Source: GCA-2717185 sp047517345
Lineage (GTDB): Bacteria; Pseudomonadota; Alphaproteobacteria; UBA8366; GCA-2717185
Reading direction: 5' to 3'
Length of the DNA: 31,286 bases
NCBI GenBank assembly: GCA_047517345.1
Contig: JAKZTB010000201.1
Coordinates: forward strand, 1 to 31,286
The notes under the pieces were generated by a model that did not search any database, was not told the origin of the DNA, and was given only the letters and a program-made list of their open reading frames with translations. Of the stretch, positions 1-8,563 are shown one piece after another. The position numbers and the translations under genes are program-made. The number at the start of each line of letters is the position of its first letter. Position 1 is the first letter of the stretch.

Positions 1-270
1 CGTGCCGGGAGGCCCTGGAACTTGACGTTCTGTTTCGCCTTACTGAGCCAATTGGCGCAAACTCGCGACGATCCGGTCGAAACTCTCCCAGTCCCGCGCC
101 GCCTTGCCGATGCCGCCGTAGACGATCAACTCCTCCGGGCGTTCCGCGACTTCCGGGTCGAGGTTGTTCATCAGCATCCGCATCGGCGCCTCGGTCGCCC
201 AGCTCTTGGCTGTGATCTCGGGCCCAATTGGGCTGCGAATTTCGCGGATATTGGTCTGGGGGTTGGTCAT
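1..270 (-). pseudogene. hutU: Urocanate hydratase remnant with internal deletion, running off the left edge
   Basis: Urocanase converts urocanate to imidazolone propionate in histidine breakdown. From the ATG at 268-270 (GGAGGT 6 bases upstream) the first about 74 residues are clear urocanase N-terminus: NIREIRSPIGPEITAKSW, RMLMNNLDPEVAERPEEL and VYGGIGKAARDWESFDRIV. After SLRQLAQ the frame hits TAA (40-42). In the next frame the sequence immediately resumes as WLSKAKQNVKFQGLPAR, which is the family's late segment (the FQGLPARICWVG region, near residue 400 of about 555). So roughly 330 codons, about 1 kb, are missing, and the junction near positions 46-54 also changes frame. The NAD-binding and catalytic parts are lost, so the product cannot work. 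The gene lies 99 bp downstream of a same-strand dehydrogenase. No other hut gene is visible. The identity is sure; a misassembly at the junction is the only alternative. Confidence 0.87.
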
Positions 271-369
271 GCCATGACCTCCGTTTCGGTCGAAACCGTT
301 CAAATCATCGTCTCGTTGGCGAGTGCCGGCATAGGGATCAAGGATGTGCCTTTCACAAATCGTCACGCC

Positions 370-1149
370 CTACTTCTTCCAGCCGCTCGACAACCCCGCC
401 ATCAGGCCGCCGTCGACGATGATGTGCTGGCCATTAAGCCAGCTTATCTGGCCTTCGGTGAGGGTCACCAGTGCTTCGGCGATGTCGTGCGGCTTGCCCG
501 GGCGGCCGACCATGTCGACCATGTTTTGCATGACCTCTTCGCCGACGTCTTGCGTGAAGTCGGGGAAGATCGGCGTGTCGACCGGGCCCGGGCCGACATC
601 GTTGACCCGGATGCCGCGTGCGAGGCCCTTGCCGGCCAGCACCATGGTGTAGAGCACCACGGCCTCCTTGGAGAAGGTGTAGGGGTCGATGTCCACCACC
701 GCTTCGTTCTCGGCCCACCAGGCGATGCCCTTGTGGAAATCGTTGATCGTCATGAGTTCGTTCAGGAAGCCGCGCCGCTTGCGCCAGTTGTTGCCGGCGA
801 TCGACGCGACATTGACGACCGTGCCGCCGTCGGCCACGCGGTCCCAGATCTTCTGGGTGAAATGGCGCAGGCCGAAATAATTGACCCGCATGGTCAGATC
901 GTTACCCACGGTGTTCGGCACGCCCGCCACGTTCAGCAGCGACGCGTAAGGGCCGTCCAGCCCGGCGACCGCCGCATCGATGCTGGCGGCATCGCTCAGG
1001 TCGCAATGGTGATGGGCCACATCCGGATTGCCGCACGGCTTGATGTCGAGCGACACGACCCTATGGCCGCGCTCCAGCAATAACGCTGCCGTCGCCTCGC
1101 CGACACCGGAGGATCCGCCCGTCATGAGCACCGGATGTTCGAACGCCAT
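370..1149 (-). CDS. Short-chain dehydrogenase/reductase (3-alpha-HSD / coniferyl-alcohol dehydrogenase-like)
   Basis: A 259-residue classical SDR that should oxidise or reduce an alcohol/carbonyl pair with NAD(H). The Rossmann glycine motif TGGSSGVG is at residues 10-17, an acidic residue (D35, in SLDIKP) after the second strand favours NAD over NADP, and the catalytic set is S116 (NVASIAG), Y157 and K161 (YTFSK). It has the extra helix after the serine (about residues 120-150, RRGFLNELMTINDF) seen in the 3-alpha-hydroxysteroid and coniferyl-alcohol dehydrogenase subgroup. The ATG at 1149 is preferred over the in-frame ATG at 1170 because it follows GAAGGGG at good spacing and starts just before the first beta strand. 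It is divergent from the SDR at 1309, with a 159-bp shared upstream region in which I see no confident promoter. The exact substrate is unknown. Confidence 0.85.
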   Translation of the reverse strand: MAFEHPVLMTGGSSGVGEATAALLLERGHRVVSLDIKPCGNPDVAHHHCDLSDAASIDAAVAGLDGPYASLLNVAGVPNTVGNDLTMRVNYFGLRHFTQKIWDRVADGGTVVNVASIAGNNWRKRRGFLNELMTINDFHKGIAWWAENEAVVDIDPYTFSKEAVVLYTMVLAGKGLARGIRVNDVGPGPVDTPIFPDFTQDVGEEVMQNMVDMVGRPGKPHDIAEALVTLTEGQISWLNGQHIIVDGGLMAGLSSGWKK

Positions 1150-1308
1150 GGCAATTTCCCCTTCGATCATTCTTCTCGGATTGCGGCCATAGTACCCGAA
1201 TGATACCGCCGTTACAGGCCGAACCCGAGGCGGAAGCGTGCATCATCGTGACGCAGCCCTCATAATTCCCGATAGGATGCAATCGAACACAAAAAGAGGG
1301 AAAGCATC

Positions 1309-2106
1309 ATGGGGCGCGTAGAAGGAAAAATCGCCATCGTTTCGGGCGCCGGCACGGGCATCGGCTTCGCGGCGGCGTCGCGGTTGGCCGAAGAAGGCGC
1401 AAAGGTCACGATCGCCGAGTTCGATAAGAAGACCGGCCAGGCGGCGGCCGAAATACTGGGTGGCGACGCGGCCTTCGTGCAGCACGATGTGCGCGACGAG
1501 GCGAGCTGGCGGAGCCTGATGGACAGCGTGGCCAAAAATCACGGGCGGCCGGACATCCTGGTCAACAATGCCGGCATCCTGGCGACCGAGAACAACCAGC
1601 ACCTGGCCGCGACGGACCTCGACCAATGGCGTGCGGTTCAGAAGGTCAATGTGGAAGGCGTGTTCCTGGGCTGCAAATACGGCGTCGCGGCGATGACGGC
1701 CGATGGCGGCCGGGCCAAGGGCGGCGACGGCGGCGGCGCCATCGTCAACATGTCCTCCATCGCCGGGTTGATTGCCACGGCGCATCTTGTCGCCTATGGC
1801 GCCTCGAAGGGCGCGGTGCGGCAGCTCACCAAATCGGTCGCCATCGACTGCGCGAGGCGCGGCCTCGGCATTCGCTGCAACTCGGTCCATCCCGGAGTCA
1901 TCGTCACAAACATGGGCAACCAGGTGATGGGCATGGGCAACGGCGATGTCGAAGCGAACTGGAAGGCGCGGCTCGACCTGGTGCCGATGGGCGAGCCGGG
2001 GCAGGCGGTGGACGTCGCCAACTGCATCCTGTTCCTGGCTTCCGACGAAGCCCGTCACGTCACCGGCGCGGAACTGGTGGTGGATGGTGGCATGACGGTC
2101 GTGTGA
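1309..2106 (+). CDS. Short-chain dehydrogenase/reductase (FabG/cyclic-alcohol dehydrogenase-like)
   Basis: A 265-residue SDR of normal length. The cofactor motif GAGTGIG is at residues 13-19, E37 (IAEFD) points to NAD, NNAG is at 86-89, the catalytic serine is in NMSSIAG (about 149-150), and Y163 and K167 form YGASK. The PG motif (HPGVIVTNM) and the usual C-terminal VTGAELVVDGGMT are present, so it looks intact. Sequence features resemble NAD-dependent cyclic-alcohol dehydrogenases, but the substrate is a guess. A glycine-rich insert (about 133-144, GGRAKGGDGGG) sits just before the catalytic serine strand. GAGGGA precedes the ATG by 7 bases. It stands alone on the plus strand, divergent from the SDR at 370-1149 and facing the PAS-type gene. 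Confidence 0.86.
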   Translation: MGRVEGKIAIVSGAGTGIGFAAASRLAEEGAKVTIAEFDKKTGQAAAEILGGDAAFVQHDVRDEASWRSLMDSVAKNHGRPDILVNNAGILATENNQHLAATDLDQWRAVQKVNVEGVFLGCKYGVAAMTADGGRAKGGDGGGAIVNMSSIAGLIATAHLVAYGASKGAVRQLTKSVAIDCARRGLGIRCNSVHPGVIVTNMGNQVMGMGNGDVEANWKARLDLVPMGEPGQAVDVANCILFLASDEARHVTGAELVVDGGMTVV

Positions 2107-2209
2107 GCGAGTGGGGGTGCAGCGGGCGGTGCCGCCATCGTCACCGTTCATGTCCCTTAAATTCAAGCGGACATTCGGGCCCGGCGGCTAGCTATGAGTT
2201 CTCACGAGG

Positions 2210-2239
2210 TTGTTGGATCGCCAAAGGCGATTCCAACAA
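2210..2239. terminator. Hairpin between convergent genes
   Basis: Arms TTGTTGGATCGCC (2210-2222) and GGCGATTCCAACAA (2226-2239) pair over 13 bp with one bulged base around an AAA loop. It lies between the plus-strand SDR stop and the minus-strand PAS-type stop, where a bidirectional terminator is expected. There is no T-run on either side, so intrinsic termination is only suggested. The rest of 2107-2261 shows nothing else. Confidence 0.5.
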
Positions 2240-2261
2240 ACCCCGATCTGCTCTATCGTTC

Positions 2262-2759
2262 CTAATCCAGTTTTATGAACGTCGTCAGGAATTTATCGAC
2301 GTCTACACCGTTGGTCGCCAAGGGCATGTGCAGCCGCTCGACCAGTATTTCGTAGCTCACGCGTTGGTCGAACAAATATATCCGCCGGAAATGCGGCAAA
2401 CGGGCGGCGATGCACAATTTGTAATCCGCCACGACCGCCGCGGGGTCCCGCCGCGGATAAACTTCATCGACCCGCTTGCCCGTGGCGTCGAAGCCGTCGA
2501 TCCCGACGATCGCCGTACCGACCAGGCGATAGAGTATGGAGAACGGCTCCATCTGTACGTCCGATAGGATGAGGTCCGGCCAAACCTCGGCGGGCAGGTC
2601 CAACGGGTCGATATCGGCGCGCGCGGGCAAGTGGCCGTTCTTGGCCCGGACGGATTGCCAGTAGTCGTAGGCGATGCGTGTATTGGGATGGCTGTCGTCC
2701 GGGAGGTCCCGAGCTTCCCCAATGAGGGCACCCACCATTTCCACGGACGCATTGCTCAA
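2262..2759 (-). CDS. Small PAS-domain protein (PAS_5 family)
   Basis: A predicted 165-residue soluble protein resembling the PAS_5 (PF07310) family: a single PAS fold without an output domain, common in multiple copies in alphaproteobacteria and of unknown function. Typical features are YDYWQSVR near the N-terminus, PARADIDPLDLP, LILSDVQ, FSILYRLVGTAIV and GKRVDEVYP. The start chosen is TTG at 2759, because GAGG lies 7 bases upstream. ATG 2738 and ATG 2855 are alternatives, but the latter adds an arginine-rich stretch that does not look like the family. It is convergent with the SDR at 1309-2106. The 250 bp between it and the CoA-transferase hold no gene I can support. Confidence 0.7.
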   Translation of the reverse strand: MSNASVEMVGALIGEARDLPDDSHPNTRIAYDYWQSVRAKNGHLPARADIDPLDLPAEVWPDLILSDVQMEPFSILYRLVGTAIVGIDGFDATGKRVDEVYPRRDPAAVVADYKLCIAARLPHFRRIYLFDQRVSYEILVERLHMPLATNGVDVDKFLTTFIKLD

Positions 2760-3021
2760 CGTCCTACCTCGCGTTGTCGATCGTTTCACACGCGTCGCCC
2801 CGCGCCGCCGCAGGCGCTGTAAAGAGGTTACAGAATTTGGATGCGAATCGTGCATGCTATTTTCAGCACCTGCGACAGCTGAGGCTGATGTTACGGTCAG
2901 TTCGAAGATGCCGCGCGGCGAAGTCGCTGAAATTTCACCGGGGAGCCGATCGATTTACACGCTCCGGCTCGCTCCCTAAACTTCGGCCCTCTGATCGTGG
3001 GAGGGTGTCATTCCGTCAGCT

Positions 3022-5349
3022 TTGGAGGGCTTGAGAGTCCTCGATTTATCGACCGATTTCGCCGGTGCGTGGTGCGCGCGCCTGCTTGCTGACGCCGGTG
3101 CGCTTGTCGTGCTGCGCGATCCGCATCCGTTACGCGGCGTCGCGCCGTTCGATGGGGACGGCGAGTCGATCCCGGCGCGCTACGCGCTCGCCAATCGTCA
3201 AACCGTCGAATTGGCATCCGAAGATTCCGGCTGGCGCGACCTGTTCGAGAGCGCCGATGTCATCATCGACTCCGCCGCAGCCGGTACGGCGGATCGCGAA
3301 TGGATCGACGCGCAAGCCGCGGGCAGTGGCGGCGCGGTCCATATCGCCGTCACGCCGCATGGCCTGACAGGGGCAAGGGCGCGCTGGCCCGGCAACGAAT
3401 TGACGGCGGACGCGCTCAGCGGCTGGGCGTCGGTCAATGGGCTGGCGGACCGGTCGCCGCTGAAGTCGTCCGGCTATCAGCCGGCCTACCAGGCGGGAAC
3501 TCTGGCGTTCGGCGCGGCGCTCTGCGCATTGGTGCATCGGCAGGCGGGCGGCGACGGACAGCAGATCGACCTCGCAATGGACGAAGTGCTGGCGATGACA
3601 TTCGCGCCGGGCCTGCTGCGCAGCCTCTACAACGGCGAAGCCTGGCCGCGCCGCGACGCGGTCGATTTCACCGCCGGGCCGGTGCCCGTCAAGGACGGCT
3701 TTTTCGCGCTGACCCTGACCCGGCCGCATTTCTGGGCGGGCGCGATGCGGCTGCTGGGACTCGACGATCTGGCCGACGATCCGCGGCTGCAGACCAACCA
3801 TGCGCGGGCGGACAAGGAAAACAAGGCACTGTTCGTCGAACGGGTCGAGGCGGCGATGAAGGACTGGACCAAGGACGATCTGTTCGCCGGGCTGTCGGAA
3901 ATACCGGTGGTCGCGGGCCCGGCCTATACGATGGACGAGCTGGCGCGGAACCCGCAATTCGCGGCACGGGACTTCTTCGCGGATGTCGATGGGACAAGGT
4001 TTCCCGGCATGCCCTTCAAAATGTCCCGGACGCCATTGACGGTAACGCCGGGCGAGTCTGCAAAGGTTGATGCGCGCCCGAAACCGGCAGGTGAAAAGTC
4101 GATGGTGACCGGCCCGCTCGCAGGCTACCGCGGCGTCGTGCTGACCCAGGCCTGGGCCGGCTCGCTGGCGACCGAACTGCTGGGGCTCATAGGGGCGGAG
4201 ATCGTGCTGGTCGAAGCGCGGACCCGGCTCGATTCGTGGCGCGGCGTGGCGACGACACCGATGGCGCCGGCCCTACGGGACCGGGACACCGCCAAGCATT
4301 CGTGGAACTGCAATGCGCTGTTCAACTCGGTCAATCTGAACAAGCAGTCGGTGACATTGGAGCTGTCCGAACCGGAGGGTGTCGACACCTTCAAGCGGCT
4401 CGTCGAGCAGGCCGATTTCGTCGCCGAGAACTTCTCGCCGCGGGTCATGGGCAAGCTGGGCATCGCTTACGACGATCTCCGCGCGGTGAAGGACGACATC
4501 ATCCTGTGTTCGATCTCGGGCTACGGCCAGACCGGCCCCTGGTCGCCGCTGCCGGCGATCGGCGGCACGATCGAGCCGGCCTCAGGCATGTCGGCGCTGC
4601 TCGGCTACGAGGGCGGCGCGCCGATGAACTCCGGACAGATGTATCCGGATGCGGTTGCCGGTCTCTACGGTTTCGCGGCGTTAGCGCTGGCGCTCTACCA
4701 CCGCGACCGCACCGGCGAGGGCCAGTTCATCGACATGTCGATGCAGGAAGCCAACTTCACCTTCATCGGCGAGCGTTGGCTGGAATATGCGCTGACGGGC
4801 AAGGTGCCGGGACCGGCGGGTAACCGCCACGCGGCCTACGCACCGCACGGCATCTACCCTTGCGCGGGAACGAACTGCTGGATCGCGATAGCCGCGGAGA
4901 CGGGGGATCAATGGGCCGCGTTGTGCCGCGTGGCGAGCCGGTCCGATTGGCTTGAGCGTTTTGCGGGCGACCGCAAGCGTGACGAAGACGCGCTCGACCG
5001 GGACATCGCCGCCTGGACCGCGGGACAGGACCGCGACGTGCTGGCCCGCGGCCTTGCCGAAGCCGGCGTGATCGCCGCGCCCGTCCTCGACGGGCTGGAG
5101 GTAACGCAGGACCCGGTGTATCGCGAGCGGGGCAGTATCGCCATGATCGATCATTCGGAGGCAGGTACCTGGCCGCAGCCGGCGATCCCCTGCCATCTCT
5201 CGGCCACACCCGCACGGGTGACCGGCGCCGCCCCGGTCAAAGGCGCGCATTCGGCCGAGGTGTTCGAACGCCTGCTCGGCATGGACGCAAGCGAATACGA
5301 ACAGCTGGTCGCCATCGGCGTGACCGGTCTCGACGACCTTTCTTCCTGA
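3022..5349 (+). CDS. Tandem-domain family III CoA-transferase (CaiB/BaiF)
   Basis: About 775 residues containing two CaiB/BaiF CoA-transferase domains in tandem. Family III enzymes move CoA between carboxylic acids, usually to activate a substrate for breakdown. The C-terminal half (about 365-775) is canonical: RGVVLTQAWAGSLATELLGLIGAE, LNLNKQSVTLELS, FVAENFSPRVM and the catalytic aspartate D543 in YPDAVAGLYG. The N-terminal half is shorter, and its matching segment (PAYQAGTLAFG) has no aspartate, so it probably supports structure or binding only. The coordinates start at TTG 3022, which has no Shine-Dalgarno. GGAGG at 3000-3004 instead fits a start at 3010, where the codon is ATT (ATT CCG TCA GCT then TTG). 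An in-frame TGA at 2992 rules out a longer N-terminus. It is the first gene of a five-gene operon; the next starts 14 bp downstream. Confidence 0.85.
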   Translation: MEGLRVLDLSTDFAGAWCARLLADAGALVVLRDPHPLRGVAPFDGDGESIPARYALANRQTVELASEDSGWRDLFESADVIIDSAAAGTADREWIDAQAAGSGGAVHIAVTPHGLTGARARWPGNELTADALSGWASVNGLADRSPLKSSGYQPAYQAGTLAFGAALCALVHRQAGGDGQQIDLAMDEVLAMTFAPGLLRSLYNGEAWPRRDAVDFTAGPVPVKDGFFALTLTRPHFWAGAMRLLGLDDLADDPRLQTNHARADKENKALFVERVEAAMKDWTKDDLFAGLSEIPVVAGPAYTMDELARNPQFAARDFFADVDGTRFPGMPFKMSRTPLTVTPGESAKVDARPKPAGEKSMVTGPLAGYRGVVLTQAWAGSLATELLGLIGAEIVLVEARTRLDSWRGVATTPMAPALRDRDTAKHSWNCNALFNSVNLNKQSVTLELSEPEGVDTFKRLVEQADFVAENFSPRVMGKLGIAYDDLRAVKDDIILCSISGYGQTGPWSPLPAIGGTIEPASGMSALLGYEGGAPMNSGQMYPDAVAGLYGFAALALALYHRDRTGEGQFIDMSMQEANFTFIGERWLEYALTGKVPGPAGNRHAAYAPHGIYPCAGTNCWIAIAAETGDQWAALCRVASRSDWLERFAGDRKRDEDALDRDIAAWTAGQDRDVLARGLAEAGVIAAPVLDGLEVTQDPVYRERGSIAMIDHSEAGTWPQPAIPCHLSATPARVTGAAPVKGAHSAEVFERLLGMDASEYEQLVAIGVTGLDDLSS

Positions 5350-5363
5350 GGAGACGAGGAACC

Positions 5364-6203
5364 ATGGACTGCGAGAACATCCGATACGAGGTCGTCGACC
5401 ACGTCGCGCGCATCACCGCGAACCGGCCGCGTTACCGCAACGCGCAGAGCACGCCGATGCTGAACGAGATGGACCACGCCTTCGAGACCGCCAACTTCGA
5501 TCTCGACGTGCGGGTCATCGCACTGTTCGGCGAGGGCGAGCATTTCTCCGTCGGGCACGATCTCGGCACGCCGGAGGAGACCGCTTATCGCGAGACCGAA
5601 TATACGATTCAGGAAGGCGTGCGCGGCCGGTACAATCACACAAAAGAGCAGTTCGTCGACAAGACGCTGCGCTGGCGCAACGTGCAGAAGCCGACCATCG
5701 CCGCGGTGCAGGGCTACTGCATCTTCGGCGGCTGGATCATCGCCTCGGCGATGGACCTGATCTTCGCGGCGGAGGACGCCATGTTCCTCGGCACCAACTT
5801 CCAGTATTTCAGCATCCCGTGGGACATCCATCACCGCAAGGCGAAGGAGATCCTGTTTGAGAGCCGCTTCGTCGACGCCGAAGAGGCGCTGGAGTTGGGC
5901 CTGGTCAACCGGGTCGTGCCGCGCGACCGGCTCGACGACGAAGTGATGGAATACGCCGCCGAGGTCGCGCAGAACGATCCGTTCCAATTGCGCATGATCA
6001 AGCTGGCGGTGAACGGCGCGCAGGACGCGCAGGGCTTCAACCAGCACATCACCGCCGCGCATTCGAGTTTTCTGCTGTCGAGCCAGGGCGAGAAGGATCC
6101 GGACTATCTGCTCGGCGCGCCCGCCGGCCGCCGCCGTCCGATGGTCCAGCGGGCGATGGAGAAGTACCAGGCGGCGCAGGCGAAGGCGGGCGGAGAGGGC
6201 TGA
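5364..6203 (+). CDS. Enoyl-CoA hydratase/isomerase family protein (crotonase fold)
   Basis: A 279-residue crotonase-superfamily protein. Members bind acyl-CoA thioesters and stabilise an enolate through two backbone NH groups. The first oxyanion-hole strand is FSVGHDLG (residues 61-68) and the second is GYCIFGGW (117-124). Where true hydratases carry a glutamate (the PE of PExxxGxxP) this protein has GTNFQYFSIPWDI (143-155), so ordinary hydration chemistry is doubtful. A different crotonase reaction or an altered general base is likely. The C-terminal trimerisation helices and a late RRRPMVQRAMEKY tail are present. It is translated from ATG after GAGGAG and lies between the CoA-transferase and the aldehyde dehydrogenase in one transcription unit. 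The 72-bp gap before the next gene is the largest in the operon. Confidence 0.83.
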   Translation: MDCENIRYEVVDHVARITANRPRYRNAQSTPMLNEMDHAFETANFDLDVRVIALFGEGEHFSVGHDLGTPEETAYRETEYTIQEGVRGRYNHTKEQFVDKTLRWRNVQKPTIAAVQGYCIFGGWIIASAMDLIFAAEDAMFLGTNFQYFSIPWDIHHRKAKEILFESRFVDAEEALELGLVNRVVPRDRLDDEVMEYAAEVAQNDPFQLRMIKLAVNGAQDAQGFNQHITAAHSSFLLSSQGEKDPDYLLGAPAGRRRPMVQRAMEKYQAAQAKAGGEG

Positions 6204-6275
6204 ACGCTTGCCTCCATCCGGTCCGCCCGGTGTATCCTCGTAACAAACAGATATTCACGGACAAGGGAGGCAGTG

Positions 6276-7766
6276 ATGACGACAGTACTGAAGAAGTACC
6301 AGAACTATATCGGCGGCGAATTCTGCGATCCGGCGTCGGGCGACTGGATCGAGTCCTACAACCCGTTTAAGGGCGAGCCCTGGGCGCTGTTCCCGCGTGG
6401 CAATTCGGAGGATGCGGCACGCGCGGTGACGGCGGCACAGGAGGCCTTCACCACCGGCGACTGGCCGGCGATGACGGCCACGCAACGCGGCGCGCTGCTG
6501 CGCCGGCTCGGCGACCTGTACGCCGAGAAGGCCACGGAAATGGCCGAGATCGAAACGACCGACAACGGCAAACTGCTCGCCGAGATGGCGGCGCAGAATG
6601 CCTACATTCCGCAATGGTACTATTACTTCGGCGGGCTGGCCGACAAGATCGAGGGCGCGGTGCTGCCGATCGACAAGCCGGAGACCTTCAACTACACGCG
6701 GCACGAGCCGCTCGGCGTCTGCGTCTGCATCATCCCGTGGAACTCGCCGATGCTGATCACGACCTGGAAGCTGGCGCCGGCGCTGGCGGCCGGCAATACG
6801 GTCGTCATCAAGCCGTCCGAATTCACGTCGGCGTCGGCCTTCGAATTCGCAAAGATCGTCGAGGAGGCCGGCTTCCCGAAAGGCGTCGTCAACGTCGTCT
6901 CGGGGTATGGGGCGGAGGTCGGCGATGCGCTGGTGCGCGACGACCGGGTGCGCAAGGTCGCCTTCACCGGCGGCTCGCTGAGCGGCCGGAAGGTGTACGA
7001 AACCGCGGCGGCGGGATTGAAACGCGTCAGCCTGGAGCTCGGCGGCAAGTCGCCGAATATCGTGTTCGAGGATGCCCATATCGAGAACGCGGTGAAGGGT
7101 GCGATTTCCGGCATCTTCGCGGCCTCCGGCCAGACCTGCATCGCCGGCTCGCGGCTGCTGGTCCAGGAATCGATCCACGACGAGTTCGTCGACAAGATCG
7201 TCGCCTTCGCCAAGACCGCCCAGTTGGGCGATCCGATGTCGAAGGACACCCAGGTGGGGCCGGTCACCACCCAGCTGCAGTTCGAAAAGGTGCTGGGCTA
7301 TCTCGACGTGGCGCGCGAGGACGGCGCGGAATGCGTCCTCGGCGGCGCCAGGGCGTCGCGTCCGGAATGCGGCGACGGCTGGTTCGTCGAGCCGACCATC
7401 TATACCGGCGTGAACAATTCCATGCGGATCGCCCAGGAAGAGGTATTCGGCCCGGTATTGTCGATCATCCCGTTCAAGGACGACGAGGAGGCGGTCGCCA
7501 TCGCCAACGACGTGCAGTTCGGCCTCGCCGCCGGTGTCTGGACCCAGAGCATCAAGCGCGCGATCGAGATTCCGGAACGGATCCAGGCCGGTACCGTGTG
7601 GGTCAACACCTACCGCGCCGTCAGCTACGTGTCGCCCTTCGGCGGTTATAAAAACTCGGGCCTTGGCCGGGAAAGCGGGCAGGAAGCGATGCGGGACTAC
7701 ATGCAGACCAAGAGCGTGTGGATCAGCACCGCGACCGAGGTCGCGAACCCCTTCGTGATCGGGTAG
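6276..7766 (+). CDS. NAD(P)-dependent aldehyde dehydrogenase
   Basis: A 496-residue aldehyde dehydrogenase of standard family length, which oxidises an aldehyde to its acid. The catalytic residues are all visible: N156 in PWNSP, E254 in LELGGKSPN, and the nucleophile C288 in ASGQTCIAGSR. The cofactor-contact segment VVIKPSEFT and the FTGG turn (about 230-233) are also present, as is the C-terminal FGGYKNSGLGRESG. A GTG three bases upstream is also open, but ATG 6276 is better placed behind GGGAGG (5 bases). With the two hydratases and the CoA-transferase it suggests an aldehyde arises and is oxidised during breakdown of the operon's substrate. The long reverse-strand reading frame across this gene is only a shadow of its codon bias. 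Confidence 0.93.
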   Translation: MTTVLKKYQNYIGGEFCDPASGDWIESYNPFKGEPWALFPRGNSEDAARAVTAAQEAFTTGDWPAMTATQRGALLRRLGDLYAEKATEMAEIETTDNGKLLAEMAAQNAYIPQWYYYFGGLADKIEGAVLPIDKPETFNYTRHEPLGVCVCIIPWNSPMLITTWKLAPALAAGNTVVIKPSEFTSASAFEFAKIVEEAGFPKGVVNVVSGYGAEVGDALVRDDRVRKVAFTGGSLSGRKVYETAAAGLKRVSLELGGKSPNIVFEDAHIENAVKGAISGIFAASGQTCIAGSRLLVQESIHDEFVDKIVAFAKTAQLGDPMSKDTQVGPVTTQLQFEKVLGYLDVAREDGAECVLGGARASRPECGDGWFVEPTIYTGVNNSMRIAQEEVFGPVLSIIPFKDDEEAVAIANDVQFGLAAGVWTQSIKRAIEIPERIQAGTVWVNTYRAVSYVSPFGGYKNSGLGRESGQEAMRDYMQTKSVWISTATEVANPFVIG

Positions 7767-7773
7767 CCCGCGC

Positions 7774-8550
7774 ATGTCGGCGTATCGGCGCATCCGCTAC
7801 GAGGTGCGCGACCGGATCGCGGAAATCACCATGATCCGTGAGCCGGTCAATGCGATCGACATGGCTTTGGCGCAAGAAATCGTCCACGCCTATGGCCGGG
7901 TGCGCGAGGATCCGGAAGTGCGCGCCGTCATCCTGACCAGCGCCTGCAAACAGGCGTTCAGCGCCGGCATGGACCTGAAGATGATCCGCGGCAAGACCGG
8001 ACTCGACCTGCGCAACTTCCTCGAAGTGCTCTATTTCGGCATGCACGACGCGCAGTACCGGCTCGGCAAGCCGAGCATCGCCGCGGTCAACGGCCCGGCG
8101 TGGGCGGCGGGCGTCACCTTGGCGGTGTCCTGCGACATGATCGTGGCGGCGGACGATATCGACCTCAGCTATCCGGAGATCGATGTCGGCGTGATCCCGG
8201 CGATGCATTACGTCCACCTGCCGCGCCAGATCGGTCGCCACAAGGCCTTCGAGCTGCTGTTCACCGGCAACGCGATCTCTGCCAAGGACGCGGAAGCGCG
8301 GGGTCTCGTGAACTACGCCGTGCCGCGCGACCAGGTGATGGACAAGGCGCGGGAACTGGCGCTGAACCTGGCGGCGAAGTCGCCCGTGGTGATGCGCATC
8401 GGCCGCGACAGCTTCATGCGGGCCAACGACAACGAGTACCGGCGGACCATCGAGTACGTTGTCGACACGATCTGCCACATCATCGACACCGACGACGCGC
8501 AGGAAGGCCTCGAGGCCTTCGCCGAGAAACGCAAGCCGGATTGGTCGTAA
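7774..8550 (+). CDS. Enoyl-CoA hydratase/isomerase
   Basis: A 258-residue crotonase-fold enzyme, probably hydrating or isomerising an enoyl-CoA. Oxyanion-hole segments are FSAGMDLK (62-69) and NGPAWAAGV (106-114). The first catalytic glutamate is kept as E135 in SYPEIDVGVIP, unlike in the operon's other crotonase. The second glutamate position lies in an MHYVHLPRQIG segment with no acidic residue, so this may be an isomerase or a one-glutamate enzyme. It starts 7 bp after the aldehyde dehydrogenase stop, which suggests translational coupling. The C-terminus (EGLEAFAEKRKPDW) is typical for the family. Confidence 0.88.
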   Translation: MSAYRRIRYEVRDRIAEITMIREPVNAIDMALAQEIVHAYGRVREDPEVRAVILTSACKQAFSAGMDLKMIRGKTGLDLRNFLEVLYFGMHDAQYRLGKPSIAAVNGPAWAAGVTLAVSCDMIVAADDIDLSYPEIDVGVIPAMHYVHLPRQIGRHKAFELLFTGNAISAKDAEARGLVNYAVPRDQVMDKARELALNLAAKSPVVMRIGRDSFMRANDNEYRRTIEYVVDTICHIIDTDDAQEGLEAFAEKRKPDWS

Positions 8551-8563
8551 GCGGAGCATAAAT

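Noticed and set aside
6255..7793. A 512-codon open frame on the minus strand opposite the aldehyde dehydrogenase
   Set aside because: It is rich in Arg, His, Asp and Ala with no domain, as expected from the mirror of GC-rich codons; the plus strand has all catalytic motifs.
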